From contig JAUPFP010000073.1 in assembly GCA_036925085.1 (NCBI GenBank), positions 506,012 through 570,011 of the forward strand: a stretch of DNA of 64,000 nt. The letters are read 5' to 3'. This document shows, in pieces, positions 22,284 to 34,337 of the stretch. Both the position numbers and the translations under genes were made by a program. The DNA is from Brachycybe producta. Lineage: Eukaryota > Arthropoda > Diplopoda > Playtdesmida > Andrognathidae. Within the stretch, counting starts at the first letter, position 1. Every line of letters starts with the position of its first letter. The notes beneath the pieces are model-generated. The model made no database searches, was not told where the DNA came from, and saw only the letters and a program-made list of their open reading frames with translations.

Positions 22284-22657
22284 GAAAACATTAACCTAAC
22301 TGCATAATATGTTGTATCCCATTTGAACGCTCAGAAAAGAAGAAAAAAGCCTTGATTGCACCCACAACTGGCAAATTGGTTTTGTCAGTTTTTCCGTTAG
22401 CATTGGCATAGTAACAAGCAGATAATGACTTTACAGCCTGGGGTGGGGGTGGGGGCTGTTTCTCAAAAGTACAAGTCTTGTAATACAAGTGAATTCTACA
22501 GAGACCTATGAAGGAGATGCTTCACAAATTCACAAGTTGTTATTACGAATTGTTAATTCATAATTGCCAGTTGTGGGTGCAATCAGGGCTTTTTCAATTT
22601 TTCTGAGCGTTCAAATGGAATACAACAAATTATTGAAGAGGTAGGTTAATGTTTTGT
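22284..22657. mobile_element. FB-5 foldback element, about 0.37 kb
   Basis: Left arm AAAACATTAACCTAA, ATCCCATTTGAACGCTCAGA and TGATTGCACCCACAACTGGC has complements on the right (GCCAGTTGTGGGTGCAATCA, TCTGAGCGTTCAAATGGAAT, TAGGTTAATGTTTT). Arms are about 90 bp, the loop about 190 bp with a GGGTGGGGGTGGGGG tract at 22441-22455. Only one copy in the window. Superfamily unknown. Confidence 0.75.
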
Positions 22658-23732
22658 TTATTATGCGATATGTTTTTATTGCAATTAAGGCATTAAAATG
22701 TTTTTAAAAGCGGTTTTTCTAGGCGACAAGTGATGCAAGCTCCCCTACTCATCCCGCAGCACTAACATATATTCCCTTAAACAAAGTTCAGCAAAAAAAA
22801 ATCATCAGGTCAATCTGAACATATTCCTTTACATTGCAACCGATTAGTTAATTTGGGAGAGTTTAAAAATAAATGTGCTGAGAGGTTTCTGAAATATTCC
22901 TTCCTTAAAACATGAGACGTTTTACCTGCTCTACTTCATGTATAGAGGAAGGGGTTTTTTCTTTAGGATTTTCCTGCTTTATTCTTCTGTCTACTCTTTT
23001 AAGAGTGTCCACCACCACATTCTTTGTTGTTACATCTGACAATTCTTACAATTTCCTGCTACTTTCTTTCTTTGTGTTTGAAAAAAAAGCACACATACTA
23101 AGAGGTTGAGTAAAGACAATGGTGGTGTGGTGGCATTTCTTGTCATCTTTATCGTTGAAAATGAGTTAGTTTTGTGTGTGTGTGTGTGTGTGTGTGTGTT
23201 GTTCTAGTAACGGACACACTTCACACTCACACAAAAAAGGTTTCTTTTCTAAATTGGATTATGGGGAGCTTGGCCTAATGGCCAATTCTCGTTTAATCTC
23301 ATTGTCCATCTAATAAATTGGATATTAGAGATCATAGCAAATAAAGGTGTCCAATGGATGGCTTGTTTCAAGTCCAGTGTGTGTTAGTCATGTGGTGTGA
23401 CAGTTGGAGACAAGTGTCATAATAATAGTAAATCATGGTTATTAGGTGACATGCTTCATTGTCTTTGGGGTTTTTCTTTTTTCTGTATCCTTTTGAGGAA
23501 CTGGTACTTGAAGTACCCCAGGTGCTTAAAAATCAGGCCACTTTGCGTGCTTCATATAAAACTGTCCCAAAGGCCTAGGGTATTAAGTTGATAGAACTCT
23601 CTTACAGCGGATTTTATGTATGAAAATAAACTTGCATTATGGAGGATCTTCATTTTCTGACAATGCATTATTTCAGTTGCATCCAGGAAGGAACACATTG
23701 CACAAATGTTAACTGGGTTTATATCTTTGGGT
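22658..23732. other. Unassigned spacer with (GT)n at 23173-23200
   Basis: No gene recognised. TTGGCCTAATGGCC at 23271 resembles a pol III A box, but no convincing B box follows. Confidence 0.4.
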
Positions 23733-23816
23733 TTTGACAATGTATTTAACATGCTGCAATTTGGACTTCTGTCCCTTTGCCACAGACCTTCTTGGCTGCT
23801 TATAGAGTCATTTTTC
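23733..23816 (+). mobile_element. LINE 3'-UTR remnant
   Basis: TTTGACAATGTATTTAACAT, TTTGGACTTCTGTCCCTTTG and CACAGACCTTCTTGGCTGCT line up with the 3' untranslated part of the LINE fragments at 21631 and 38205. No ORF part remains next to it. The 124-codon minus-strand frame over 23552-23926 is antisense to this remnant. Confidence 0.6.
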
Positions 23817-24191
23817 AAATTTATATTTAAGGATACCGTTTTTCTGGCTTTCACCATGTCATTATCACCAGCAGAAGCGGCCCTTGCAATATGGTGCATA
23901 CATGGTGATTCATAAAGAAGGGACACAAACGGTCGTGGGCACGGAAGCTTTTCTCAGCCCAGAGCACATTCGGTTTAAGCCTTTTGGACACCCTAAAATT
24001 GGAAGATGGGGCACGATTTCGTAATTTCATTTCTTTTATTTGCCATAACTTTCCACAAACAATTTACACAGAAGGTTCTCAATTAGTTTAACAGTATTTT
24101 CAGTGGTCCACATCTTTTTTTAAAGTCTAGTCTTTAATAATTAATAACTAAAAGCAAACTTGAGCCCCTTTGAGTCTTTGTTCACGTTTCA

Positions 24192-24402
24192 AAAAGCCGT
24201 CCACACTATGAAATGTTTTTGCAACAATGTTTAAATGTTTCCTATTTCGATGGGACTTTCAAGAAACATTAGTCGGAGCTGACGCGATTCGGCTCCGAAA
24301 CATTTCAACATTGTTGCTGTGGGGTCTGAATCACAACTGAAGCGATTCAATATCCCTGCAACAATGTATCGCAACAAAGAATCCTGGTGTGTACTAGCCT
24401 TA
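24192..24402. mobile_element. MITE-like element, related to FB-8
   Basis: Left edge AAAGCCGTCCACACTATG; right edge, complemented, TTAAGGCTAGTACACACCAG. Both contain repeated TTGCAACAATGTTT/CAACATTGTTGC words, and GGAGCTGACGCGATTCGGCTCC forms an inner hairpin. Edges resemble those of 56178-56470 (TAAAGCCTGGTCCACAC). Boundaries approximate. Confidence 0.5.
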
Positions 24403-24925
24403 ATATTATCTTTAATGGTGTTGATTTAAAAATCTAAATTGAGTGATATATACTTGATTTTATTACAAAGTTTCACACCATGAATTAAGTTACACTTTAA
24501 ATTTTGTTGATGGTCTTATGGGTTTGTTGTACTTTTTTTTTTTGCCCAAATGAAACAACCCTATTTTTATAAGAAGGGGGGGAGGAGGTGTGGGGGAGGA
24601 GGTGGTGCTCGGTTGTCTTTTATGTTTTACCGCGCTCATTTCTAGTTTTATTTTTCAAGAGAGATCTTTTCTCAATCAAATTATTGGTGCGTTAATGTAA
24701 AACTGTATGTGTGGACATGTTGTTGGGTTTGGTGTTTTCTTATTCCGTCTAGAGCTTTTATTTTTGTCCATATCTTCCTCTCCTCCTCCTCCTTTGCTTG
24801 TTCTTTCTCAGACACATTTCACTTTTAGTCTCTATGGAGTTGTTGGAATTGGAGAAATGGTGGAATGATTAGGACGGACGTGCAATGGTGTTGGTTGGGG
24901 GTAGTATAGTCAAGTGAAATAACCC

Positions 24926-24961
<36 letters not shown>

Positions 24962-25043
24962 TTTATACATGTAAGATGTTTGAGGGAATGATCTTTTCAT
25001 GTACAGGGTGTCCTCGAAGGAACTTCCAAAGGATTTTTAAAAA
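24403..25043. other. Spacer with compound (TC)n(TA)n at 24927-24962
   Basis: No gene seen. GTACAGGGTGTCCTCGAAGG at 25003 looks like a mariner-type terminal start without a partner. Confidence 0.45.
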
Positions 25044-25219
25044 CAGGGCCGGATTAAGGTTTGGGCGGACTGGGATAATGCCAGGGGCATATTGAAAATA
25101 ATGGTTCATATTCTATAATAGAAATGAACCATAATTCCGTAAGCCCTAACCATTTATTGAGGGGTTATTTTTTTTTTTTTTTTGGCCCAGAGGCATGTCT
25201 CTATTTTAATTCGGCTCTG
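25044..25219. mobile_element. hAT-e, probable hAT-like MITE
   Basis: Starts CAGGGCCGGATTAAGGTTTG and ends (complemented) CAGAGCCGAATTAAAATAGA, so the terminal inverted repeat is about CAGRGCCGRATTAA. This fits hAT termini, but no 8-bp duplication is visible (flanks TTTAAAAA and GCAGGGGA). No ORF. Confidence 0.6.
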
Positions 25220-25404
25220 GCAGGGGAGCGTCGCTTGGGGCGCTTGCATCGCTAACGAATATTCTCATCTTAAAGTGTGTATACACCGCCAATGAATGGT
25301 TAACCAACACCTTCGTTGGTCTAGTGTGTACGTAGTAACGAACGACAAGTTCGAAAACGCATTTGGTGCCCTTGCCTAAGGTACAGTCACCATCATGCAG
25401 TGGA
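25220..25404. other. Unassigned spacer
   Basis: Contains GTGTGTATACACCGCCAATG and TAGTGTGTACG, which resemble MITE edges of the 24192 type, but no complete element could be drawn. Confidence 0.35.
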
Positions 25405-25679
25405 TATGGTCCAGCATAAGGCAGCGAGATTTGTCCTGCGGCAGATAGATCTATAAGTTTATTGATAGTGTTACTGAAATGCTGGTGGGGCTTCATTGGG
25501 ATAGTTTAGCTCATCGTAGATCAGAAATTAGTTTATGTACGTTTAAGAAAAGTGTACGTGGTCAATGTCCCAAACCACAGTCTAGTGATATATGCAAAGC
25601 ATTGTATGTGGGAAGAGGTGACCATGGCACTCAAGGAGTATTTTTACAGAGTATTTTTTGTAGTTGTATTTGTAATTGG
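25405..25679 (+). mobile_element. LINE (CR1/L2-like) 3' fragment B, internally deleted
   Basis: Encodes MVQHKAARFVLRQ (VQxxAARFV block), then after a frameshift VTEMLVGLHWDSLAHRRSEI and CPKPQSSDICKALYVGRG. The WNSLP block and most of the 3' UTR are missing; the sequence jumps to CAGAGTATTTTTTGTAGTTG, the terminal tail. Together with the copy at 40690 it forms a subfamily distinct from the copies at 21631 and 38205 (SLCTFKKSVRG against SLKLFGKITRG). Confidence 0.75.
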
Positions 25680-25884
25680 TACAGCAAAGGGTTTTCATTG
25701 GAAGGCCTTCCGCAGTGCGTCCGTTGCTTGGCGTTGGCTTCCAATCCCTGTTCATTCAATCCGAACGTCATGCATTGGCGGCCAGGTGTCTAGCAAGTGC
25801 TCCTAATATGTTCTATTTTTTTCCCAATCAAAAATGACATTTGTGTACCTAGAAAATTAGTCCGCGTAAAATGCAATAACTACA

Positions 25885-26020
25885 AGCAGACAGGGCCTGC
25901 CCTAGAGTATGAGAGGCTCGAGGCAGCGAGCGGAAAAAAATGTTTAGTCAGCAGTGTGGGGCTCCTGAAAGCGCTACCCAAGGCGATTGCCTCGCTCGCT
26001 TTGCAAGGCCTGCAAGCAGA
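25885..26020. mobile_element. Possible hAT-like fragment
   Basis: Begins CAGGGCCTGCCCTAGAGTAT and contains GAGGCTCGAGGCAGCGAGCG, with the partly complementary GCGATTGCCTCGCTCGCTTT later. A related end, inverted, occurs at 63285-63305 (CATACTCTAGAGCCAGGC). ACAAGCAGACAGGGC-type words flank both sides. Confidence 0.4.
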
Positions 26021-26708
26021 CAGGGCTCGAACATAGACCTTCTCACAAAGGTTGCAAAATAACTGGGAAATCACCTCTTCCCTCGGCTGGGACAAGGGGC
26101 TAGTTTGGTCAACTAAGCTGTTTTTGGCTATGGGTTTGCTCAGTTGAGGTTTGGCAAATATGTCCTTGGGGCACGGGTAGCCTAAAGCCTAACGACATGC
26201 GAGCCAAAGCTTGGTTCCAATGGCAGCGATGGAACATCCCGAGAGCACCATAATGCTGAGCTCCTTGCTCTGAGCTTTATTTGGGGCCATCTGATTCTGG
26301 ACACTAGATGCTGGATATGGGCATTCCTTCATCTTATTCAGCTGAGGTTTATTATGACCTGGTGGAGTTTGTACACCTTAAGGTGTGAGTGACTTTAAAA
26401 CCAGCTTTTGGTGAGTTGGATGATCATGGTTCTATTAAACACATAGAAGAAGAACTCTCTATGCAAGTGTTTTATCTGCGGCTGTTGCTGCTGCTGCTGC
26501 TGTGTTCTTTCTGTGCGTCCATGTATGGATGGTTTCTCTTGATAACATTTCCCTATGAAAAATTCATAAGAAACTTCCATCCGGTGGTGTTTTTCAGCTG
26601 ATGTTGTTGGTGGTTTTTCAAAGTGCGACCATTCGAAAGAAATTCACACTTGTTACCCTGTGTAGTATCATTGGTGCACTTTTGGTCTTCCCTTTTTAGC
26701 CTTTTTTT

Positions 26709-26790
<82 letters not shown>

Positions 26791-27004
26791 TGCATATGAG
26801 ACATGGAGCTCACTATGTTTTTTCTATATACATCCATTATATAATGGATTTATATATATTTTCTCTTTCTTTTTTGAATTTCTATTTCAACTGCAATTTT
26901 TTTAACATGCTTCAACCACTCAGGAATTGAAAAAAAAAGGGTATTTCAGCTAGGGTGATGTTGGTCTTAATGAATATATATGTTACTGTCAATCTGCGGA
27001 ATCA
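26021..27004. other. Unassigned spacer with (TC)n(TA)n at 26710-26786
   Basis: 26040-26400 is less AT-rich than its surroundings but I recognise no gene, exon or transposon there. (CTG)n lies at 26481-26500. The long compound (TC)n(TA)n tract yields frames of Ser-Leu-Tyr-Ile repeats. Confidence 0.4.
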
Positions 27005-27150
27005 GTCAGTCTGCAGATTGTCTAGGTAATATGCAAAACAACCCAACATGCTAGTGAATCTGCAAAATTTCAATACATTCTTAAGTGTTGAATTTTGCAG
27101 ATTCACTAGCATGTTGGGTTGTTTTGCAGATTGCCTTATTTCGCAGATTT
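27005..27150. mobile_element. FB-6 palindromic element, copy 1
   Basis: Near-perfect hairpin: ACAACCCAACATGCTAGTGA then ATCTGCAAAATTTCAA on the left; TTGAATTTTGCAGATTCACT then AGCATGTTGGGTTGTTTTGC on the right, about 40-bp arms with a 20-bp loop. CAGATTGTCTAGG and CAGATTGCC extend the symmetry outward. A second copy lies at 61422. Confidence 0.8.
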
Positions 27151-27954
27151 CCCCTTGCAAAAGATGGAGGAGGAGAAGGAGGAGAGTGGGGGAGACAATA
27201 GATGGACGTTCAAAAACTCAAAAAGTAGTTTTCTATATATTCACAGTTAGTTTTACTCTTGTTGGTGTGGTGTCAGTGAAGCATGCTCGAGAAGAGCTGA
27301 AAAATAAACAAGGCTATATTTTTTTTGTTGTTGTTGTTGTTGAAAAAGGATAAAATAGAATGAAAGACAGAATCGGAAGTGACAGTAGAGAACTTGAATC
27401 TGTATATTTTGTAGATCTTCCTTTTAATGGAATCTTGACGACCATTGAAAAATAAAAAACCTAACCCTCCCTTCCTTTCTTCTCCTGTTTAAATTAGCTT
27501 TTGGAGCTTCTGTTTTTATTCTGTGTGCAATGGAAAGGTGGTTACTTTTTTTTTCTTCTTCTCTGTATTTTGAAAGAATTTTGTGTACTTTTCGTCAAGT
27601 TGGACATCAATGATAGGCCCTCTCCTCCATCTACTTGAACCACATCAATTGAGACAAGGGTCAGGTCTCTTTTTTTTCTTATTTGTTTTTTGATAGTCAA
27701 GGAGATGAAAAAAATAGCCAAAGTTTAGAACTAGCTGTTTTAGCCCTTTGTTGCACCTAAGGAAAATAAAGGTCTTATATATGATAATATAAATGATAAA
27801 TTTTGGATGGATGTCAGGATGGATCTCTAATGTTCTGGGGTATATAACTTGGAAATGGGACCATCTACAATAAAATGTCATCAGATCAAAAATCATCCAC
27901 ATATGCCACTGATGCTACCTATTTAATTTCATAATTCCAGTTTAATTAAAACTA
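27151..27954. other. Unassigned spacer
   Basis: Contains a (GTT)n run at 27325-27341. No gene or recognised transposon. Confidence 0.4.
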
Positions 27955-28159
27955 CATCAAAACCTCGATTATCCGAACTAATTGGGAATAAAGGTTCGAT
28001 TTACATAATGTTTGGGTTAAGTGTGATTTTAGGCGAGTTACTTCCATAGGTAATAGGCTTAATACAAATTCGTTCATTTTACGATTGGAGCTACAACGTC
28101 TGCAGATTCCAACAATAAACGAGAAACATTAAAAGGTTCGAATTAGCGAAGTTCAACTG
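27955..28159. mobile_element. Possible pogo/Tigger-like MITE
   Basis: Left end CATCAAAACCTCGATTATCC; right end, complemented, CAGTTGAACTTCGCTAATTC. Both then read CGAAC, giving inverted ends of about 25 bp with several mismatches. TA precedes the left end. Pogo/Tigger elements insert at TA and often start CAGT...ACCTCG; the assignment is by resemblance only. Confidence 0.45.
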
Positions 28160-30683
28160 CAATTAAATTATCGATTTAGATGTAACAAAGGTCTATAGGG
28201 TTCCATTGCAAGTTAGGTTCGGTTGAAAATTTAGCTATGGTTTATTTTAAACACCAGACTTGTTGCCACACATAAAATTAACTGCGGTTTTATTTTAACT
28301 GCAGTTAAAATTACAAAATTAACGTTTTTACTTCTGAAAAATATGGACAAATTTTACTTTTTAACATACATTTTTTTATGTACATTATGTTTGAATTGAA
28401 GTGTTGAGTATATATTTCAACTTGACATATTGTGGTGTTAACAAGGGATTCAGAAAATGGAAGTCTTCTGTTTTTCTAGAATATTGCTGAACTGATGAAA
28501 ACTTGACTAATGAGTGGCTGTAAATTTGTTGTTTCTCTTTCTGGTTAAGTTTCCAATAGAGAGAATAACTGAGTAAGTGGGGAAAGAGGGGGGGGAGGGA
28601 AACTAGAGACAAAATGTGGTAATTTGCATATCTTAAATTGTGGATTTTCTATATCTCAAAATGCACCTTTCTTTCTTTGAATGTTTTCCTGTTTGTGGCA
28701 AATGGCGAATATGCTTTTAGCCCTTTTTTTCTTCTTCTTATTCCCCTAGATTCACCCAACAAATAGAAAGATATTAATCTTTTAAAAAAAACATTGCATC
28801 TGGTTAGTTGAATTTGCATACGAATTACACTAAGGAAGAGGAGGACAACGTTTGGGGGAGGGGGAAGATATTTGACTTTTGAGAAACCCCATTAAAAGAA
28901 AAGGACCCTATAATGGCCACATGCTTATAATATGGATGAAAGAAAGAAGAGACTTAAGTGTTTTTGGGTTTTTGGTGGTGGTGATGTTATTTGATGAGCA
29001 AAAGAGTTGAGATATATCTATCTCTCTCTCACTATCTCTCTTAGCTTTTATCTGTGATTGCTTTGCTCTCTCTCTCTCTCTCATTATGTAGAGAGAGAGA
29101 GATAGATGCCTTTGATCTTCCTTAAATGAATAAAGGCTTTTTATGTGGAGGTTTTTGTGTATAACCAATGTTAATAAGATGAAATCAACTGGCATTTGCA
29201 AACTTTTGAAACCATCATCATCATCATCATCATCATCAGTGGTCGACCTCTATCATTTGTAAAAATGGTAGTTTTCTCCATTTTCCTGAAGACCTTTTTT
29301 AACTACATTATCCTCCTCTTCCTCCTCCCCATCATTTCTAAACCCCTTTTTTCCCTCCTTTTCTTTAATAGACCTCCCCCATATATGTCCTTCCCCCACC
29401 CTATCCATTATGTAAACTTTTAATTGGCATATGTAATGAGGAGCTCCTTTTACAATGCCTACCTCTCTCTCTCTCTCTCTCTCTGATGATGCATTTTAGA
29501 GAGAGAGGAGGGGGGAGTTACAGTGCCAGGGTTTTTCAGATTTTTGGCTGCTCATATTAAATTCATTCATTTTATGAGCTACTAATTTGTCTCATTTTGG
29601 TAGCAGTTTATAGAGAACTCATAGAAAGGAAGAAAGATGGAAATACTGTATATTTTTGGTGTTATTTTTAGAGAGAAAAACAAGGGTTAATGGTAGGCCT
29701 ATTTATTATTTGGTTGGCAAATGCCATTTGCTGTGAATGCTAGTAAAAGGTTCAAAATTCTGACAAAATATTAAAAAAAATATCTAAAAATATTTTAAAA
29801 ATCAGTCACTTTTGCACCTGACAAAGTACAGTTCACTTACTAAAATATGTGGCAAGAAAAATTAACGCGCATGCGCTGCCACGTTACAATAGAAATTAAC
29901 AAAAATCTACACAAACACTAACATAGTGGGCGCACTCTTTAATTTCCAATTATGCTATACATTATTTTTCTTATCATAGAAAACTTATACAAAGGTACAC
30001 AAACACCTATAGATGGCGTTGGAGTCGCTTTTCAAGCCGCCATTTTCTTCTCGACATAAATAAGACTAATTGCATTTAAACACTTCTTGATTTTTAGCCA
30101 TTTGGGGGGGGGGGGGGGGGGGGGGAATGGAATAAAAAATCTGACTAAATTTGAATTTGATACTTCTAGTATCAATTATGGAGCCTGAAAAAATGCCCTG
30201 AATGTCCTGAAAAAGGCCTCGACAAAGGCATTTTTCAGGACATTTAAAAATAAACACAATTTGGTCAGGGTTTTCTCAGTTTACTATGGTGCCAACTGAT
30301 GGCGCTGTTCAAAGCAACTATTTTTTTTAATGTTTTATATCCACCTTGGGAAAATTTGTCCCACCCCCCCCCCCCCCCCCCCCCCCCCCCAATTTCCCAT
30401 TTTTTTTTCGCTGTCAAAATACAACTTTTTTTTTTCTTCTCTGTGTGTGAAGTTGAATTTTTGAACCAACAGTAAGGTTGGTGGTTGTCAGAGGATGTAT
30501 TTACTCAAAAGAATGTTGGTAACTTTTAAATTCTTAGGGCGTGGTTCTCTTTAAAAAAAAACTTCTTTATTTAGAAATATCGATATAAAAAATAACTGTA
30601 AAAGTGTATTTGGGTCCAAATTCAAGAAGAAAACTTTGATACTTTGAAATTCAACTTGAAATCTGCAAGAATAAGGTTCCAAC
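28160..30683. other. Unassigned stretch with microsatellites and G/C homopolymers
   Basis: (TC)n/(GA)n hairpin-prone tracts at 29068-29103, (ATC)n at 29216-29237, (TC)n at 29463-29484, a 22-G run at 30104-30125 and a 27-C run at 30364-30390. GCGCATGCGC occurs at 29867-29876. The words GATGGCG and CAAAGC recur between the G and C runs. No gene recognised. Confidence 0.45.
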
Positions 30684-31206
30684 CAGGGTCGCGTGATTTA
30701 CACCATTGTGGTTAAAACCATGGTTTTAACCAAAGACAACGAATTTTATTTTCAGTCAATTGTACTGAGTCTATTTGGTTTTTAATATGCAATCAAAAAT
30801 TAGACTTGATTCCCACAATATGCTTCACTACATAGGTCATACTGTGACTCATAAAGGTCATGGAAGTTTCAGAATGTAACTGAAGGTTTTATGTCTTATG
30901 TTTAATCAGTGCTGCACACTTACATTATTCAGACAATTTGGGTTAATCGAATTATTAGTTTAATTACTTTAATATTTATATTTCAATTAGTATTTGATCT
31001 TTGAATAAAAAAATGAAAATATGCATAATATGCAAAATGCAAAAATATACACTTCCCAGTGTGGCAGTGTCTTATAGTCAGTGCAGTATTTTTTTATAAA
31101 AAAACATTTTATGGTTTAAACAAAAGAAGAAAAAAAACAGGTTTAAACCAAAAAAACCAGGTTAATTTGTTTTTTTCCTTCAAACTAAAAAAAACGAGCC
31201 ACCCTG
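30684..31206. mobile_element. hAT-a, copy 1, 523 bp, perfect 8-bp target duplication
   Basis: Termini CAGGGTCGCGTGATTT and (complemented) CAGGGTGGCTCGTTTT, flanked by exact direct repeats GTTCCAAC at 30676-30683 and 31207-31214. Both the CAGGG start and the 8-bp duplication are diagnostic of hAT-type elements. The interior has GGTTTAAACC-type words near the right end and ATATGCATAATATGCAAAAT. No transposase frame, so non-autonomous. A second, inverted copy sits at 34338. Confidence 0.92.
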
Positions 31207-32758
31207 GTTCCAACATGGGTACTAAATAGTACATAGCATTTGTTGTGTAACTTGTGTTGGAACCCTGTTTAGAGGCTTCGTGTTTGATATTCTAATGTCA
31301 AAGTTTTCATTAACTTAAGCCACAGTAGTTCTCTAAGAGGCTCTTGAGCATCTCAAGGCAAAATTTCAAGAAAAATACTTGACCTCTAAACTTTTAACTT
31401 GAACCCTTTGAACAGGGTTTTTATTATAGAAAACTCCCTGAGAACCGTGTTCTGAAGGGTTCAAGTTGAGGTTTAAGTGCTTACTTTTTCTTTTAATTTG
31501 AGCCACACAATGGCTCTCGAGAATCCCAAGACACAAATCCAAGATTAATATTTGATCTCTTAACTTAACTTTTGAACCCTTTGGAACAGTTTTCCATTTT
31601 TAGAAAAAAGAAACACCTTGAGAATCCTGTTTAAAGGGTTCAAGTTGAAGTTCAAGTGCCAAAGTTTCATCTTGAATTTAGACCAAAGTGATGTGGGAAA
31701 TATTCTTTTGTCACCTTTTTTTTTTTTTTTTTGGTGAAAAAAAAGTTTTGGTTTGGTTTTTATGTTAGAAATGTCCCATTTAAGAGTAATTAGGCCTACA
31801 GGCAGTTGTAGTGGTCAAGTGGTCAGTAACAAATTACACGGGGATTTTCTCTCTCCTTTATAATGATAGCTTCCGGGGGATTTTATGTTTGTTTTCCGGG
31901 TAATAGAATCCCTATTTGCTGAAGTTGTTTATTGAGAAAGAAAGAGAGAGACATTTGGGGGTCCATTTGTAAAACTTGACTAATTCAAAATCAATTGTGT
32001 TTTTGTTTGTTGTTGTTATTGTAGTTTTGTTGTCCATTTGTACAAAAAAGTATTATGGACTTTTAAGACATTGCTAACCTCTAGGTGGCACTGAGTGTCT
32101 CATTTCTACCTGTTTAGAAGAAGAAAAAACAGGTAGAAACCTTAAATTTTGGTTAAATTTTCAATGATAAAGCCATGTTTCCATTGGGGTGAAAATCATA
32201 GAAAGCCCACATTTCAAATCTAAAACAGGATACTTTTTGTAATGAAAACCTTTCCTGAGGGTTGAAGTTGAAGTTTAGGTGGTATTTTAAACACCTAACA
32301 CCTCATTTTCATTATTAAAGTTAACAGTAGTTAAAATAATACACACAGTTCATTTTTGAGTGGAAGTAATAACAAACAAACGTGGTTAAATTAACCAAAG
32401 ATAATTTTTATCAACGATGGAGTTAACACGTTGTGGAAGTTGTTCCATAATTCAAGAAGAAAACTTTAACTTGGACCCTCAAAACAGGACTCCAGTACAA
32501 AAAACCTCTCTTGAGGTTTGAAGTTCAGATGCTACATTAATTGCTGTAATCTTTTATAAAAATTAACTGTAGTTAAAATAATAACCACAGTTAATTTGTG
32601 AGTGGAAACAATTACAAACAAACAATTTTTTTTTATTAATCGCAGTTAAAGTTACCAACAATGGAGTTAACTCAATTGCATTTATATACAACGTGGTTAA
32701 CCACATTAATGATGGTTAAAATATCGATTCCATGCTTTGAACACACATATTATGGCTA
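31207..32758. repeat. Degenerate modular repeat with GAACAGGGTT / GTTCAAGTTGAAG
   Basis: Modules of about 190 bp contain CTTGAACCCTTTGAACAGGG and the opposite-facing GGGTTCAAGTTGAAGTTCAA, plus GAGCCACA(C/G)..., CTCGAGA and AAATTCAAGA. Similar pieces occur at 33540-33770, 41380-41470, 42770-43150 and 58925-59010. A sub-block with TTAACTGTAGTTAAAATAAT, GAGTGGAA and AACAATGGAGTTAAC is present twice (about 32310-32440 and 32560-32700). Mechanism unknown; no ORF. Confidence 0.5.
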
Positions 32759-32848
32759 TAAGGCCTTGTTTCCACTGGGATGAAAATTTGAACCTTTTTA
32801 AAATTTAAACAACGTTCAAATTTTCGCCCCAGTGGAAACAAAGTCTAA
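32759..32848. mobile_element. FB-7 short palindromic element, copy 1
   Basis: TAAGGCCTTGTTTCCACTGG then GATGAAAATTTGAACC on the left against GTTCAAATTTTCGCCCCAGT then GGAAACAAAGTCTAA on the right; 90 bp and almost all stem. Other copies at 55718 and 60354. A half-copy with AAGCCATGTTTCCATTGGGG lies at about 32171. Confidence 0.8.
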
Positions 32849-33889
32849 CCAGTGTTTATTTCAATAAAATTCTTGATAATAACTGCGACGATAATTACTT
32901 TTTTGTGTGGACACTTCATAAATTCATTATTATTAGAGGCTAGAAAATTATAAAGAAAATCATGTAATAGTAATTTCATAATGATGATGATGATGATATC
33001 TTTTAAAATAAACGTTTTATTGCCCTCAACTCTTCTCAACAAGTTTCAAGTTAAAAGTAATCCAATTTTTTTTAAAGACTTGTCATAAAACGTTTATTTA
33101 TTTAAATATATTTTCTTATGAAATTGTTTTATGTGAGTGTTATTGTTCTTCTAGTCTCCTAATAATGAATTTATTCTTAAAAAGTCACTTCTGATTTTAC
33201 TAAAATTTGTTAATGATTGATTTTTTTTTTAGTGGAACCACACTTTGGTTTTTTTTTGTGTGGTGGTTTTGACATAAAAGCAAACAGGATCTTGAATTTT
33301 AAGACATTAATTAATGTGTTGTTTGGTTGTGAAGACTAGAAAAATTGGTTGTTTTAATCTTATGTGATTAGAGGTTAGAAGTTAATCTGACAAAGTTAAA
33401 ATGTTGTTGTTCATTTGGAGGAAGATTAGTAAGCCAATCATAGAGAAACACTGAGGGGGAAGAAGCTCTTTCAGAAAAAAAAAGCCTTTCTACTCTTCTT
33501 CACTTTTTACCAAAGGTTTGATATGAAGTTTGGCACTTGAAACTTCAAACTTGAAGCCTCTGTGTAGAGGGTTGCAATATAGAAAGAAAAAACCCCTGTT
33601 TAGAGGATTCCAACATAGGAAAAAAAACACCTGTTAAGAGAGCATTTATTAAAACTGGATTTTAATTTGTTTGAAACCTGTTCAGAGAGGTCAAAGTTGA
33701 AGTTCAAATGTCAAGTCTAATTCTTGAATTTGGATCTAGGCCTAAATATTAGAAACTTGCTAAAACAATGGGGGGAGAAACTTATGTGTTCACGTTTTTA
33801 GAAGCTGTCTTATGAAAAATTAAAAGTTTGTTAGAGACTGGAATAGGAATTGAATGTTTTTTATATTTATTTTATATATTATATTATAT
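32849..33889. other. Unassigned spacer
   Basis: AT-rich; includes (ATG/ATC)n at 32980-32998 and a fragment of the GAACCTGTTCAGAGAGG-type modular repeat at about 33540-33730. No gene. Confidence 0.4.
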
Positions 33890-34052
33890 AATAATATTTT
33901 AAATTGAAATACTAAATCAATATTTTGTCAAATAGTTTATATAAATTATATTTAAGTATTAACTCAATATTTTCAGATTATTAACTGAATAAATTGAATT
34001 CGACATATTGTTTGTTTGTCCTTCGCAGGGCTCTGTAGAACACGTTTATTAT
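33890..34052. repeat. Dispersed repeat shared with 13168-13331
   Basis: Second copy of the segment at 13168, same orientation. It contains AAATTGAAATACTAAATCAA, ATTAACTCAATATTTTCAGA and CAGGGCTCTGTAGAACACGT. The match stops at both ends without a visible target duplication. Confidence 0.7.
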
Positions 34053-34337
34053 TTAAATGCATTTAAATTATCAGGTGTGTATTAGGTATTACAGTGTAGT
34101 TCACTTTTAATATATTTTCGAAGTTGCATAATCGTTGAATCATTAGGTATTTTACAACAAAAAATTATTAAAGCAACTGAAAAGTAATTAAAATGAACTG
34201 TAAAGTAATTAAGATTTTTGACAAAAAAGTAATCAATTACAATAACAAAATTACATGTTTTAAAATTACTGAAATAAAATACTGAAAAAGAAAAATTAAT
34301 TTCATTTACAGTAATTCATTATTGTTTGGCAAATTAC

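Noticed and set aside
23268..23310. tRNA-derived SINE (A-box-like TGGCCTAATGG)
   Set aside because: No B box (GGTTCGAxxCC) at the expected distance, no cloverleaf and no second copy.
23552..23926. 124-codon minus-strand ORF
   Set aside because: Antisense to a LINE 3'-UTR remnant (23733-23816); no recognisable domain.
26021..26400. Possible exon, because the stretch is less AT-rich
   Set aside because: No long frame, no recognisable motif and no clear splice-site pair; left as unassigned.
27005..27150. microRNA or structured RNA
   Set aside because: The same palindrome type occurs at 61422 interrupted by a hAT element, which indicates a mobile foldback instead.
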